Positions 1 to 13,535 of a stretch of 64,000 nt of DNA are shown here, one piece after another (within the stretch, counting starts at the first letter, position 1; every line of letters begins with the position of its first letter). A model generated the notes under the pieces. It saw nothing but the letters and a program-made list of their open reading frames with translations, was not told the origin of the DNA and did not search any database. The DNA comes from Pisolithus tinctorius (lineage: Eukaryota > Basidiomycota > Agaricomycetes > Boletales > Pisolithaceae): the NCBI GenBank assembly GCA_024663395.1, contig JANFAH010000010.1:1240001-1304000 (forward strand), given 5' to 3'. Position numbers and translations under genes: made by a program.

Positions 1-3000
1 GCCGTTGACAACCTTTCCTGCGACCGAGAGGTTCTCGGTGATGAGAACTGGCATTCCTGGAAACAAGGGGAGACGTCCAAGGTAATCTTTCGATTCCTTG
101 GGTCGTACCGAGGCTAGTCGCTCATCCTCCTCACTGGTAAGGTGTTCGCCGTCGCAGAAGTGTTGCGTGTAGTAATATTCAAACGGCTGTCCGGTATCGC
201 GAGCGAAGGACTTCGCTCTCTCCTCATTCCACTGATCGCGCAATCGACGTTCACCGAAGACAATCGGCGCCTCGGAGAAGTGCAAGAAATCATCGACGCT
301 GTTCTTATGTAATTCACTAAGTAACCTCTGCTGCAAACGGTGCCAATCGGATGGTGGCGAACCAACAGACGTTGTTGCTGATCCCAGTCTTATCCGACCA
401 AGCATTTCAATGAAGGTCGGATCCGCTTTTGCACGCTCATTTTGAACGAGTTGAACGACGTGAGTTAACGATCTCCATAAGAAGGCCCCGAATAAACGTC
501 TTTGCGCTTTCACGGTTTCGAACGTACACCTGGACAAGTTATTCACAACAGCATGAGAGTACAACGCGGTACCGTTTACAGGGCGAAGTTGCGCCATATC
601 TCCCGCGAAAATAACGTTGATTCCCCCGAACGGCTTATCCCTTCTTTCTGGTTCACCAGCCTTGGCGAGACTTATCTGTTTCGCTATGTCGGCAAGCAGC
701 TCCGCGGAAACCATCGACACTTCATCTAAAACCAGATAAGTGACGTCGCGCCAAATCTCCTGCAATTCATCCATATCTACAGTTTGCTCGTTAGCATCCC
801 CTCGCCCTCGTCTCTTGTCTTTACCCATGGACCGTGAATTCATAAGAGTGAGTGCATGAATCGTGAAACCATCGATGAGGCACGCAGCACTCCCCGTTGG
901 AGCGCTTAACAAAATCTCTCGCGAGCGGCCTTTTTGTGCAAATGCATCCACGATCGCTCTTATAAGGTGGCTCTTTCCAGATCCTCCAATACCAGTAATA
1001 AACATCAACATTTGATCCGGATCGTTGCGCAACATATGCTCGATTACTATCGTAAACGCGCGTCTCTGTTCCGTGTTAGTCTCCAAAGACCACTTTGAAA
1101 TCATTTCCGCCAGAAAAGCATCCCCAGAAACATCGTTAGCATCGACCTGCGCAGGACATCGTTCGTTCACTATAGTGCCAACGGAAAGCGAGGCTGCACT
1201 GCGATCGCCAGAGGTCCGTGGCCGTTTTCGATTCAACGATGTCGAGTTCAGCTCAGTGTGCTCCTCAAAGGGTTCTTTTTCCGGACGTTTACGTTTTCGC
1301 TGCGAAGACATGTACGTGCTGTGGACATTAATCAGATCTTCCATCTCAGTATTGACTTCGACAATGCGCCCTTCGAATGTACAGGGACGATTGTCGCCAC
1401 TATCGTCGCGATGAAGTGCCCGAGACATCGCCACGATATCCTGTTCATCCTCCGGTAGTGTAACCACCTCATGTTCATCCAAATCTTCTGAATCAGAGGG
1501 TTGCAGGTCGTTCAGTCTTGCGTGATCCAACTCCACATCGAGAATCAGAGCTTCCTTCAAAAGCTCCACATCCAATTCACTTGACCTATTCATATAGAAG
1601 TCTGACGACGGCTTCGCAGCCTTACTCTTATAGTCATCTCGCACAACATCTCTTGCATCTTTGCACTCCAATTCGATGAGGAAGTTCAAAATCATTCGAG
1701 AGGCAGATTCCCCAAACTGGTAAGCATCGAATGCCTCTGTCCAACAGGAATAACCACCCAGCAGTTCAGACGGTTTGCGCCATGCATGGAAGAGAAGTAA
1801 CATAGCGCGGCAAAAGAACTCCATGCGGAAGTCTGACTTTCGCGGCAAAGGAATAGAATCACCTAAAAGAACGGGAACTACGAAGACGTTCCGCATACAG
1901 AGCTCGTGAGTAGTGAACTGGGGATGACTGCTGTCTGCGAATGGCGCCCGAAATCTGCGAGAATACGCTGGCTGTTCAGAACCGCAGAATGTCGATGTGT
2001 TTTCGCGCCCGGTATGTGGTTCTTCCGAAACATCTCCCTTAGCAGACGATCGCTTTACTTTTTGCGTCTGTTCCAGAAACTGCCATAAACACATTTCATC
2101 AAACGGCGAAACGGATGGACGCAATAAATAGTCCAGCAGTTCCAATACGACAGACAGCGACCCATCAGCTGTATGCGCGGTGCATGTCGACCCATGCAAA
2201 TTTCCCGGGCAATCTGGAAGCCATTCGTCGGCGCACTGGCAATCTCCATCCACATGAACCTCATGCGCTGTTGCGATATCCACAAACTCATGAAAGCGTA
2301 CGGTACGGAATTCATGACTGGTGTAATAATCCCCACCCCCAATTAAATAACTCATGACTTGTTGATGGGAGACCTCCCGTCTGCCCATCATGGCGTTAAC
2401 GGCTTTCGTCAGCAGATTTCGTTCTCGCACCGCGGAAGAAGTTTCTACGTCGTTAACAAAACGTTTTCGGTGGCTGTCGATAGCAGCCCGAATCGCTTGC
2501 AAACCGACGTGGACCTGAAGATCATTTTTCGTAATGTAATCACTGATATAGTAAGTCAAAGCCTTCGCTGCAGCCCCGGATCCTATAAACTTAACGTCCA
2601 TGTTACACTGTAGAAGGAAAAGAACGACGTCGTTGTAGTTGTTAATTCGGGGATGGAGTCGCCACAGGAGAATGGACTGTGTGTCAGGATCGAGAAAAGA
2701 TACCGCGCGAACGGACCCGTCGATCCGCATACGACAGTTTTCATCACGCGGCTCCTCTCCAGGACGAAGGTGTTTAAAACACGTCGGCGTGTGCTCATGC
2801 CAGTTACATTCAACAGCAAGCCGCCTAACAAAATCACGGAACGCATCTTCAAACGCACATTCGGGGATTATCGCAATTTGTGGAGGTTCCTCTAAGCGCG
2901 GATCAAGCTCACCATCGGGCCGAGCTGGCTTCGAGGGATTTGCATCAATAGTATCAATACTGTCAACAGATGAACCCGGGGGTTCACAGCGGATGATGTC

Positions 3001-5400
3001 CTCCAACCACTGGAAAAGTAAGTGTTCGAAATGCACGTCATCCATCATCATTGACCGCAAACGTTCTGGATTAGGGTGCCCCTCGACCCACAGCAGCATA
3101 TGACAATGAAGCGTCCCACGTCCCTGTGCCTCTACGGTGCCATAAAAACCGGAACACTTCCCAAACAACCCGCACCCCTTGTTATACTTAACGACGATAT
3201 CCAGAAAACCATGAACAAGAACGTCAAAAGCCTTTGCGGCTGCAGCAGGATGTGAAGCAACGAAAGCGGCACGCTCATACGCGCTTGATTGCCGCCACAG
3301 ATTTGTGTCCATCCCACCGAAATGAGCAACGAGAACATTAGTGAGGTCGTGCGGGTTTAAAGTTAGGAAAAATGTAGGGGTGCCGAGTTGTCGTGTCAGT
3401 GAGCGGATTTCATTACGACGGCACAGTTTATAACCATCACTGCCAGGCAACGAACGACAAATCACATTCAGTTCACGAAACAAACGTAACGCTCCCTTCT
3501 CGCCTTCGGTATCCACGCTTGCCTTCGGATTACGATCCAGTTTATCGGCCAATGATCTTATACTTGATTCTGCCTGGTGGATATCGTTTACAAGACTGTG
3601 ACGTCGAGCGGACGGGATGCAGAATGCCGAATTTTCACTCGCCACACGTTTTTGCAAAATGTTCCAACATACGAAAGGAAAACTCGCATCCCTCGCAAAA
3701 GGCGAGTCCACTTGCCTCAGCATATTTCTTAGTTGTCGCTGGAAAGAGATCTGTTGCTCAGGTCGGCGAGCGGGATGATTGAATGCACCAATCCCCCACG
3801 GGTCAAGATGGGGGAAAACCGCAGTCAGAAAACCAGCAGAATTATCATTCATCAGGTTCGATCCAGTGCGACTAACCAGGAACCGTTTCTGATTCAAAGC
3901 GTGCGCCAACGCGGTGGCCTTCATCGTGCGCCGCGATCGCTCGGAATGGTCCCCATCGATGTATGCAACAGTCTCTGTTACCAAATCTGCTGTCAATGTA
4001 GACCAATCAAGTCGATCACAACCATCAACTGTGCCATCATCGTCGCGAAGGTGGGTGATCTCTATCCCCTGCAATACGCCTCTATCCTCAACGCCATCCA
4101 CCAATGCTGCTAGATTTTCAGCACTAAACGTAATCCCATTTTTCGAATACCATTCATTGTTAGATACCAACCACTCGATCACACATTTCACTCTTGACCG
4201 GCTTACTAGGACTGGGGGAAACTTCCGCAAAGCATCCGTACTCGGACGAAATGAGCCCCCAGCGAACACGACGCACACTGCACCACGCATATCCCTCGGT
4301 GCTGGTGGAAGAACTTTTGACAATGACGTCGGATCCTGTGGAAGTAGTGCAACGTTTCCTCAGTTGAACCGCTGACTTGCTTCTTCAGGAAGTCGCCTGC
4401 CTCGAGCGCCCTTCGTTTGATAATGATGAGTGATGAGTGTAGCCTGGCAGGCGGCAACAAGCGTCAGCTCCAGCGCACTGCAAGCATGTATACTCTCCTG
4501 AACATGAGGTGGCAATTCTGCCTCGCCATAATACTGGAAATTGGCTATCGCATCCTTAGGTTGACGAGGGGATCTCGCCGTCAATGACTTTCGACACGAA
4601 GGGCACATTTGCAGTCGATCAACATTGTGCAAACAACGCATACCCCGAGGACACAGAATGGCGCCAAGATATTTATCTATATCGTATGTCCGAGGACGAG
4701 TCTGAGGGGGCAACCAATCGTTTGTTAGCACAGAAAGCATCTGCGCAGTGGGGACAACATCTGCAAGATCGCCGCTCCGAACGAGCTGTGCACACACGGC
4801 ACAGACCCCTTCCCCGAGATGCCGAGGAGCCATCTTGTCCTGCCAATCACGAATAATATCGAGCTTATCGCTCAGAGACCGTATGGGTGGATAACACAAT
4901 GGTTCCTCCCTGCCCCCCGGAGTCGGTGTTAATCGAGTAGCATGCACCTCGTTTCGGTGCAAAGCTCTGACATGAGCAACACTTCTCTCCAGAGAGACCG
5001 CAGGCCCTAATACCGGCGCAAGGCCAGTTCCGCGTCGTGCTGTTCTTAGCTGTCGAAAAACATAGAATAGAGAAGGACATGTAACTATACATTCATGACC
5101 ACGAAGAGCATCGAGACACATCCTCCGCCGCAGCTTACCATGCAACAGCACCTTGTGATGTGTCGCAATAGATCTCAAATCCTTGGAACTCAAAAACGGA
5201 AACTGCTCCACGAATTCTCGTACCGAGCCAGCGCTACACACCAACAAGCACCCAGTAGGGTGCCCCGACGATTCACCGAAATCAAGTTGCAATGTAACCC
5301 GCTCAAAGGCGTACTCCCGTCGTAGAGACTCATAACCGAGAGCAGCACAATCGCTGACTCCAGCGACATCAACATACAAGCGGCGAACGCCACTGGCCAT
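1..5400 (-). pseudogene. Helitron replicase-helicase (Rep/Hel), one in-frame stop, cut by left window edge
   Basis: Rolling-circle transposon protein. From the ATG at 5400 (an in-frame GTG lies at 5409) one frame stays open to base 1 except for a TGA at 4362-4360; reading past it gives 1,800 codons with no end in the window. Cysteine-containing DUF6570-like region near residue 200 (VCAVCAQ). HUH motif LHCHMLLW near residue 763. Two-tyrosine motif YISDYITK near residue 950. Pif1-type helicase: Walker A GIGGSGKS near 1472, Walker B LDEVSMVS near 1559, GDMAQLRPV near 1600 and the C-terminal GMPVLITENLSVAGK near 1785. Known from family: Rep nicks and joins, the helicase unwinds. The TGA lies in QRFN-stop-GNV, where relatives usually carry Arg, so CGA to TGA is likely. 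The 3' end of the element is outside the window. Otherwise the frame is uninterrupted, so the copy is young. Confidence 0.9.
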
Positions 5401-5849
5401 GATAAGCACGCACCCAATTATGCGGCTCCAACTAGTCTACACAACCTTCGCAGGTGTGATGAATGGAATGCCCCAGCAAATCGACTCCCCCCAAAAAGGC
5501 GCAAAGAATGCACGTGACCGGCCCCTCGGTCCGGTATGATCGTTGCTCACAAAGAGTTTACAAACCTGGGCCTAACGGCGTCCAGGAATACCAATGGCAA
5601 TGTAATGATGTCTTAGACTGACTTATTATGTTAATGCCAAAACAATACTCCATTAGGTATTAGAATGTGCACCTTAAGCCCAACAAATCATTGCAAGTGC
5701 ATATCATGTGATTGCTATTGATTAGATTCAACCATCAGTTACATAATATTACTGGTTGTGACACTGAGACCTCATTCTCTTCACCTGCATCCTCTCCACC
5801 ATGCCACCCCATCAAAACTACCAGTGATCAAAAGAATCTTCTACTAAGC
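5401..5849. other. Helitron 5' flank / spacer, no gene seen
   Basis: CpG-rich up to about 5,560, then AT-rich and CpG-poor. The Helitron 5' terminus (TC on the minus strand) probably lies near this change, but I cannot place it by eye. Confidence 0.4.
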
Positions 5850-8800
5850 AACCTTGCAGGTACTGTGGGAACCTCTACCTGCCACAAGGGATCAAAAGGC
5901 ACGAAGGAAGCTGTGTGAAGGAGCTCCAGAACTGCAAAGAACAGGTCAAACACAATAAGGCATACATATGGGATGTTCGTCGGGGTGAGGTGATCGTTTT
6001 TATGAAATCCTCTCAACTGCCTGTTAGCTTACAATGGTTGCCTACTAGCCAATATTGCTAAGGAAGCAGCCACTGTGACATCCTCATCATCAGTGCACCC
6101 TCACATTGCTGGGTCTTCGGGTCCTGACTCTGCCATAGCTACGATACCAGTGCCACTTGGACAGCTGTCAGTAACAGTAGGCCCTTCACGATTTATTCCT
6201 GGTATGTAAACCACTAGTATGGCTCTCGCTGATGCTTACATGTTACTGGACAGGATCACCAACTAGTTTTGTTCCCAATGAAGATGATGTGTTGATGGGC
6301 ATGGCGGACCCTCATGGTAGGGGTATGTCAGACTCAGGTAGGTTCAGAGCATATGTGTCATCAGCTGGCATTTGAACTAATCTTTTGTTGCCTATATGAT
6401 TATAGACTCTGACGTGTCAATAACAGCCCATGTGATGGGTCACTCAGTGAACTCTGCTGCACCAGATGCCACAAATGACCATCCTCCCGACTTCAAGACC
6501 AAATTTCATCCCCGTAGTAAGCGCCTGACCCTTTTCCAATTCACTGAAGAGTTTGGCCAGCAAAACCTCGAATGCATGCCCCCAGACCGTGAGCCCTGGC
6601 ACCCTTTTGCCTCGGAGGGTGATTACATCTTTGCCTTGATCGCCATGGAAGCTGGGCTCAGCTCAAATCAAGTTGACTCCCTTCTCAAGTTGGTTCACTG
6701 TATAAGTCAAGGAACTGCAAGTGTCACGCTATGCAACGATGCTGGGCTATGTACTGCTTTGGATAGAGCGGCAGTGCAGTTAACACCAGTAAACTCTTTG
6801 TTACTGGTGTGCTTTTGATGTTTGGCTCACTTCCCAGTCATTTGTTAGTTCTCCAAGTTCGAAATTACCATGCCCTATAAGGGCAATGATGTGACATTCC
6901 CCATCCATATCCACCCTCTGTGGGACTGGGCCCTCGACCTCTTGCAAAATTCCTCCCTTGCACCACACTTTGTCTGGGATGCCCAACAGCTCTTCAAACA
7001 TGACAGTGAGAGATATGAGTGCTTCTACACGGAACCTTGGACAAGTGATCATTGGTGGGATATTCAAGTACGTTGTAATTAATGTTATCTCATACCACCG
7101 TGCTTTGTAAATTTACTATCTGCTTTTTCGTGTTGTGCCAATAAAGTCACAGTTACCCAGTCATGTGGATAACGTGGTCCCATTCGCATTTATAACTTAT
7201 GCTGACAAGACATGGCTATTGTCCCATGGTACTGTCAAGGGCTACCCTGTCATAGCGCATTGTGTGAACCTCCCAGTTCATGTTCACAATGGTGAGTGAT
7301 ATGGCGGTGGCTGCATCGTTGGCTGGCTTCCGATTGTGAGTACCATGCCTTCGTTTTTGAGCAATAGTGAATAGATCTAATGGGTTTTACAGGTTCCTGA
7401 GCTTGCAAAAGAAGAGGGAAAGACTGGCTATGCAAACTTCAAACATGTCGTCTGGCATACAGCATTTTTTCAGCTCCTCGAGAAGGTTGTGGAGCTCTCA
7501 AAGGTCAGTTATCTTCATGAATGCTACGACAAGGTTCTCTGCTGGCTCTTCCCACTTGTCCTTATCCTGTCTGCCAACTATGAAGAACTGTAGGTACTAA
7601 CTTCTCTGCAACCTGATTGTACTTACCAGGCCTCCCTAGCTGTGTGATGACCCTTATACGAGGCATGAAGTCCAAGTGCCCTTGCCCGTTTTGTCTGGTC
7701 CCCTTGGAGCAGCTTTGGGATCTGAAGAAGACATATGAAATGCATACTACTGAGCAACACAAAAGAGCGCTGGCATTATTTGAGGAGAAGAAGACGGTTG
7801 GTGAGAAGAAACTGAAGTCCCTCAGGTTATGTCCTGTCAAGGTAGGTCTTTGACACATGTACTATGTTTACGACTGATGGAATGTATGATAGAACACTTT
7901 TTGGTCAGTAGAACATTCAGAGCCTGAACAGGCTGCCAGTTTTGAGCTGCTTCACTCCCTGCATGGTGGCATGGGAGGCAAGCACATCCATGGGGAACTC
8001 AGGATTGTCATCAGTGAGCTTGGCTGTGATTCCAAGACATGTTTAGAAGCACAGTAGCCTTTCCCCATTGGCAAGGCCTTGCACATTTCGATACAGTGAT
8101 TCACATCACGTTTTCTGATGGAAATAAAATGCGAGATCTCACCAGGGTAAGTCAATTAGGACATGTTTGAATGTAGTTTGATGGCTAACAATCTCTCTGG
8201 TATAGCAATGTTTCTATGCCTCCCTCAACATTTTGATGTTGATGATGTCTCGAGTTGGGTATCAGTTACTTCGTATGATCAGTAGCTACCTGCGACTCGA
8301 TACCCTCATTGGACTTGATGTGCACACTGAGAAGACTCTTGGTATGATCGAAGATGAACTTCTCATCTTCAGAGATGAACTAAAGGTATTCTGTTCGTCC
8401 AACCATCTATTATCATGTAATGATTTTCTATAACAGTTGTACCGATCCTTCATTTGTCATTTGGATGATATGGATCTGAAGGATAATTGGAACTTTCCGA
8501 AGGTGCATCTCTGGAAGCACATTACCCATGACATTCGAAGCAAAGGCGTTGTTCATAACTACAGTGCCTGGCCCAGTGAGAAAATGCATGGCCCACTCAA
8601 AGATGCATACCAGGATTGCTCAAATGGAAAGGATACTGTGGGGCAGGTATGATTTAAGTTCCTCTCACTTAGGCATTGTCTCATGATTCATCACTCAGAT
8701 TCTCCGTGTTGACCACCACCGACTTGCAACCAAACTCATTCAGGCATGCATCGATGCAGAAAACGAGTGTGTTAACGATGCTACCGACGACAATGAGGAC

Positions 8801-9510
8801 CACAACACAGTACTTGAAGGGAATGCCAAGCTCGGCGCACCCCAGCAGACTCACTCACTCTCTGATGTTGAGAACACTAACCAAAATGACTGGGCATTTG
8901 ATGGATTCCATTGGAAGCTAGAAACTTTCCTCAACACTTGCCTCCCGACTTATGGGTTCCCCCTCGACAAGTGGATACAATTACAAGGAACACATACAGT
9001 ATGTCCTCTTCCCTTTATATACAGACTTATCCACATTCCTCCAAAGATCCAGGAGTATCGATATTTGAAGGTCCAGTATGCTTCAATGGTGGACTGGGAG
9101 GTTGCCATGAACTACCTCCGATGTAATCCAAGTTTCCATGGTCGGCCACGATATGATGGCGCCCTCATTCAGCTTTTGGAGACCAAGACCGCTTTCATTT
9201 GACTCATATTCATGTTCACTTGTAAGGTTGCAGTGTTCGAAGACACTTTTCAGTTTTCCCTTGTTCAGCTGCTCACTGCTGGGACTGGAGTGCACAGGTT
9301 GGACCAAGATCTTCGACTTGTTCGAGTCAAAGCTGTATCTCGTGCAGTGTCAATATTCATTCCCATGAAGTCGATCATTTGAGGCACACTGCTTTACCTG
9401 GATCCGAGCCACCACGGCAAGTTTTTGGTTGTTGAACACACTGATGGAGACATGTTCCTTTGCATGAGGGAATGGATTCAGACCTGGCCCCAAGCATGGT
9501 TGCCAACTGA
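5850..9510 (+). pseudogene. Plavaka-type (CACTA-like) transposase, decayed
   Basis: Exon-sized blocks on the plus strand match the basidiomycete Plavaka transposase in order. An N-terminal Cys/His finger (YCGNLYLPQGIKRHEGSC) at 5,862-5,920. A block ending in EPWHPFASEGDYIFALIAME at 6,585-6,655. The core from 6,870 (NDVTFPIHIHPLWDWALDLL) through ADKTWLLSHGTVKGYPVIAH (7,201-7,260), CPCPFCLVPLEQLWDL (7,677), HGGMGGKHIHGELR (7,963) and NYSAWPSEKMHGPLKDAYQ (8,560). A C-terminal block with YASMVDWEVAMNYLRCNPSF (about 9,078) and HHGKFLVVEHTDGDMF (about 9,409). Blocks are separated by short GT-AG introns. A 1-bp frame change near 8,055 (LEAQ to VAFPHW) and in-frame stops such as ATTTGA near 9,200 make it non-functional. 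Terminal inverted repeats were not identified. Confidence 0.85.
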
Positions 9511-10033
9511 ACAGCCTTCAAGTTCTGACTCTGATCAAATGCCAGCTGAAATACAAAGCAATACTTCAGGTAAGTGATCCTCATTGTTGTGCATTACTTC
9601 ATCGAAACTGATGTAATTCTATACTATCATAGGGTCAGAGCAATTAGACAATCTTGGAGGGTTAGTGTCAGAATGAATGTGGTCAGTTTGCACTATACAT
9701 TTCCGTGTTCACCATGCTATTACCTCTTATTGCATCGTTGTATTTCTATTACTGCTGATAAGGTTGCCAGGGAGTGACTGCATGGCATTGCAGCGATGGA
9801 AGAGTCAATGAAATGATGTCTAAAGTCATGCCACATGTTAGTGTCCCAAGTAAACACAATTCGACATCATCTCACTGATATGCTTTTTTACATCACCAAG
9901 TGGCTGTCTTCTCGGACTTGAGGTGGGCTCACGAGCTTTTAAGAAGGTCTGCGAGTGTAAAACAGACCCAGGCTAAGTAGTGACACTCTTGTCCCCATTA
10001 CCTTCCACTTGAATCATCTTCTGTTTTGCAGAC
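9511..10033. other. spacer, no gene recognised
   Basis: AT-rich, CpG-poor sequence after the Plavaka remnant. It may include its 3' end or the first exon of the next pseudogene; no convincing coding block. Confidence 0.3.
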
Positions 10034-11704
10034 ATGCCTGAGGACTTCACACATGCACCTTGTAGTGTTGATTCGGAATTTTCTGGATCTGACTCATGTT
10101 CAGACCGCTCTGACTCCGAGGATGACACTTCTGATCTTGAGGAGCTTCAAGAATGGTGTCAAATCATGTGCAAACCACCTCCAGACACTAGCGCTCCCCA
10201 GCTATGCATTGCACGTCACTTTCTTTTCATGTTCATTTAGTATTCTTACACTATGGTGACAGGCACTTGGCACTACTCAGTTGGCATACTCAAAACTTCA
10301 TGTTGAGATGAAGAAGCTACGAACTGACTACAACAGTCTACTCTCCACTCTCCTGCAGAACCACAAGAGAGCTGTGGAGAATAACCCGAACACGATGTTG
10401 GACAATAACATCACTGCCCAAGCAAAAAAGTATTGTTTCTTCTACCATTTCTGGGTCCCAAAGGATGTTTTCCTGCTCATGATTCCACCGCCCGGATACG
10501 ATCTGAACGACCCCGCTCATTGGAGTACACCTGAATCAAGAATTATCAGCCTTAAGGTGGAACTCTATTCCATGCTACCTAGTGACCTCAAGGCCCACGC
10601 AACAACTTATAGCAACTTTGGCTGTGTGGTAAGTGAACATTTACATCCCACAATTTGAACACTAATGTTTATTGTTTCTAGTTTTCAAATGCAGTTGGGG
10701 CTGAAAGACCCAACATCCTCAAGCCCATCAAGGATAACACGCAGCAACTCTTCACACACTTGGGCCTTAGTGCTGATTTATTTGCAGCTGAGAATTCAAG
10801 GATTCTATGAGGGTCAAATGAGGATGTGAAAGTGTTGCTGAAGATGCACCCAGGGAGTGTTGGTACTCGCTACACCCCTCTCTCCCCAATCCTCTTCCCC
10901 AAACCAGATGCTCTGGTGGCTAGGGACTTATTCAAATCCCAACTCCTAGTCAATGTAAGTTTTCTTCACTACTCACAATTATACCTACATTAATTACTTC
11001 TGCAAGATCATCCGTGTCATGGTGTTTGGCAAGGGCATCCTCATGGGCAAGCGAAGAGGTGGTCCACAGGGACGAGGTCAGAAACTGGGGATATCTGGCA
11101 CTTTGGCTGGTCTGATCGCTGTCGCTGCAACCTTTGTAAGTCTTGTGTCCCTATGTTCTTCTGGCCTGAATATTCTAACAGCCTTGGTATAACAGGTGCG
11201 GTACTTACTATCGAGTGACTGTGAGCTTACTACCATTGGGGAAGAAAGCAGACTCAAGTATCAGGACGACTTCGAGTATTTCATCGAACTATTAAGTGAC
11301 CCATCAAAATGAGAGTGGTCATTGGAAGTGATGGAATTCATCAATCAAGGCATGTGGAACACTTCTAGTTGTGCCTCTACTAATACTGCACTGGATTCAT
11401 CCAACATCGATGCCTCTGTAGCTCCTACATGGGAGTCCGACATCTTAGCACAATTGAACAGCCCCCAGCGGCCAACACCCCCTTCCCACATGCCCACTCC
11501 TGACTCGAGCTTCGACCCCAACCCTGCCTCCACTTCACGTCACATGTCAGAAGCAACCCAGGATTCTTCAGTTGTCATCTCTCAGACAAACTCTGTCTCC
11601 TCGGTGCTTTCAGTCGATGTCGCGAATCTTTCACTTGGAGGTAGTCAAACATCCGTTCTACCATCTGTGTCTGCTCATGGAAGGGAGTTTTCTGTCTGGG
11701 GATG
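10034..11704 (+). pseudogene. decayed multi-exon gene of unknown function (PWVP/WSTPE-type basidiomycete protein)
   Basis: I do not know the function. An acidic Ser/Asp-rich start (SDSEDDTSDLEELQEW, 10,096-10,155) is followed after an intron by a helical exon at 10,281-10,630. That exon holds a long basic stretch, then KKYCFFYHFWVPKDVF and WSTPESRIISLKVELYSML. Later exons read NILKPIKDNTQQLF (10,710), RYTPLSPILFPKPDAL (10,868), a basic Gly-rich exon with KRRGGPQGRGQKLG (11,050) and LTTIGEESRLKYQDDFEYF (11,230). TGA stops at 10,808 and 11,310 break the frame. The same exon order recurs, as I recall, in hypothetical proteins of many Agaricomycetes, often near transposons. It could be a transposon accessory gene or a domesticated family; that is inference. 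Confidence 0.55.
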
Positions 11705-12126
11705 ACAACCTAGGATGGTTGAGGTCCCAGGGGCTGTGGTTGGAGCTATGCAGAACCCGCTGGCAGTGATCACCCAGGAGCTGCCTACTAAGGAACGTTG
11801 TATCACCCGACATAAGGTAAAGGGTAAGTAGTTGTATTGCCATAGTCAGCCATGTGAGCATGCAAATTTCGAGCTTTCTGGCTATGAACCCCTACTTTAT
11901 GTGCTGTATGCACTACCACACCTTTGCAAATACAGTTGTCCTTTTCTTTGATTCCTTTGAATTGATGTGACGACTTTCAACCAACATATATCAGGTTTTG
12001 GAACATCAAGTTTGAATGGCCCCATCTCCCTCTCATCGCAACTGCCCTCACTGAAGAAATACCGCCCCATGTTGTGGGTGTTCGTACCGTTGTCTGCATC
12101 TTTATCAAATCCCAGTCATGCTGGTG
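11705..12126. other. spacer, no gene recognised
   Basis: Short low-quality frames only; lies between the unknown pseudogene and the casein kinase remnant. Confidence 0.3.
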
Positions 12127-12990
12127 ACATCTCTGGCGAAGAAGTGGCTATTAAGCTCAAGTCCATCAAAGCAAAGCACCCACAGTTGGTTCATAAATAT
12201 GTGTTTCATTTTTCTCTCATCTAATTCATGTCTCCAGACCTCTCATTCTCTCTCTCAATTTCATCCATTGTGACACAAAGCCACACAATCCCCTGATGGG
12301 GATCGGGAAACGAGCAACCAAGTCAGCACCACTGACCTTGGTTTTGCAAAGGAGTACTGTGACCCCAAGACTCATCTGCATATCCAGTGTATGGGGAACA
12401 AGAACCTCACAGGAACCACCTATTGTACCTCAATAATAACACTCACTTTATGGTTGAACAGGCCCGCCATGATGACTTGGGGTCCCTTGCTTACGTCCTC
12501 ATGTATTTCCTCTGTGTGCACTTCCCCAATGAGGTGTTAAGCCTGCCACGAGGAAGCAGGAGTATGAGAATCGTATGGTGGAGGAAAAGGTGACTACTTC
12601 CACAGACTTGCTGTGCTGCAGCTTCTCAAATGATTTTGACATATTCTTAGATTACACTCAAGCACTTCGGTTCAACAACAAACCTGACTACTCCTACCTC
12701 CGCAACCTCTTCCGCAACCTCTTCGTTCACAAGGGTTTCCAGTACGACTTCATCTTCGGCTGGAGTGTTTAGCGTGGTGTTCCAAAGGATGGTAGTGCCG
12801 GAATGAGTCAGAAGGTGAGCACTGGCAGAAGATAGGTGGTCCAAGAGGAAGAAGACCACCATGCCAGTGACAGGATGTAGGTGCCACACCCATTCCCACT
12901 CCTTTATCATCTGACTCTCTATATCATTGTTGGGCTTCGTTCGCAGACCCATTAGCTGCAAGCCAATGCTACTCGCGCTGTACACCAACA
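12127..12990 (+). pseudogene. casein kinase I pseudogene, mid-kinase deleted
   Basis: Serine/threonine kinase of the CK1 family. The N-lobe beta-3 block GEEVAIKLKSIKAKHPQL (12,133-12,189) keeps the VAIK lysine. The catalytic loop (HRDIKPDN) and most of the N lobe are missing. From about 12,296 the activation segment follows: DLGFAKEY in place of DFGLAKKY, then DPKTHLHI and NKNLTGT. Then VEQARHDDLGSLAYVLMYF in another frame (12,453-12,510) and the C-lobe end [13 protein letters not shown] (12,674-12,700) with GFQYDFIFGWSV. A low-complexity tail corresponding to KVVQEEEDHHASDRM ends near 12,870, interrupted by TAG in GRR-stop-VV. Frameshifts and stops make it a clear pseudogene. Confidence 0.8.
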
Positions 12991-13535
12991 ATGTGGTGCA
13001 ACTCATGGAAGGGAAGGTGATATTTGATAAAGGACATGTTCATGCTTTTCTGATTTGCGCTGGGCATGCCCTGGGTGCGACCAGGATTGGGGGTGGAGGG
13101 AAGTGGTAAGGTTACTCGGTCATGATTGGTCAAGGTTTGCAGTTGGGATGGCGCACCTGGTGGGTCGTTCTGCAGTGGAATTGGGGTCATTTAGGGCACT
13201 TCCTGGCCTTGCGATTGGCCTGAGGCAAGCCTTGTCGAACCTACCATTCTGTTCAATGTCTGCTCTCGATTCGTCTGTTCCATGGTACAACGGGATCACC
13301 ATCATATCCGGATCAATCATTTTGTATAGCACAGACGCTCTTTTCTTCCAAGCTATCCCAATCTCCCTCTGGGGAGTGAAAAGGGTGGGTGCCTATTCCA
13401 TTCTTGCTTTTCCAGACTCTCCCCCTTCAGTGCCATCCTCATACAACATATACTACTACATTTGCTTCTTCATGTCCCTTCCATGACCGTATATGCTCTT
13501 TTTTTCCTGCTCCTGTTTTCCTTTGTGTGGTTGAT
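12991..13535. other. spacer between CK1 copies, nothing identified
   Basis: A single 143-codon frame spans 13,055-13,486 but has no recognisable motif and a skewed composition; I do not call it a gene. Confidence 0.3.

Noticed and set aside
2639..3103. 154-codon plus-strand frame and neighbours over 1-4.4 kb
   Set aside because: They are antisense shadows of the Helitron replicase, whose minus frame carries all diagnostic motifs.
4320..4380. Intron spanning the TGA in the Helitron frame
   Set aside because: The codons on both sides of the stop match the family without a gap, so a point mutation is simpler.
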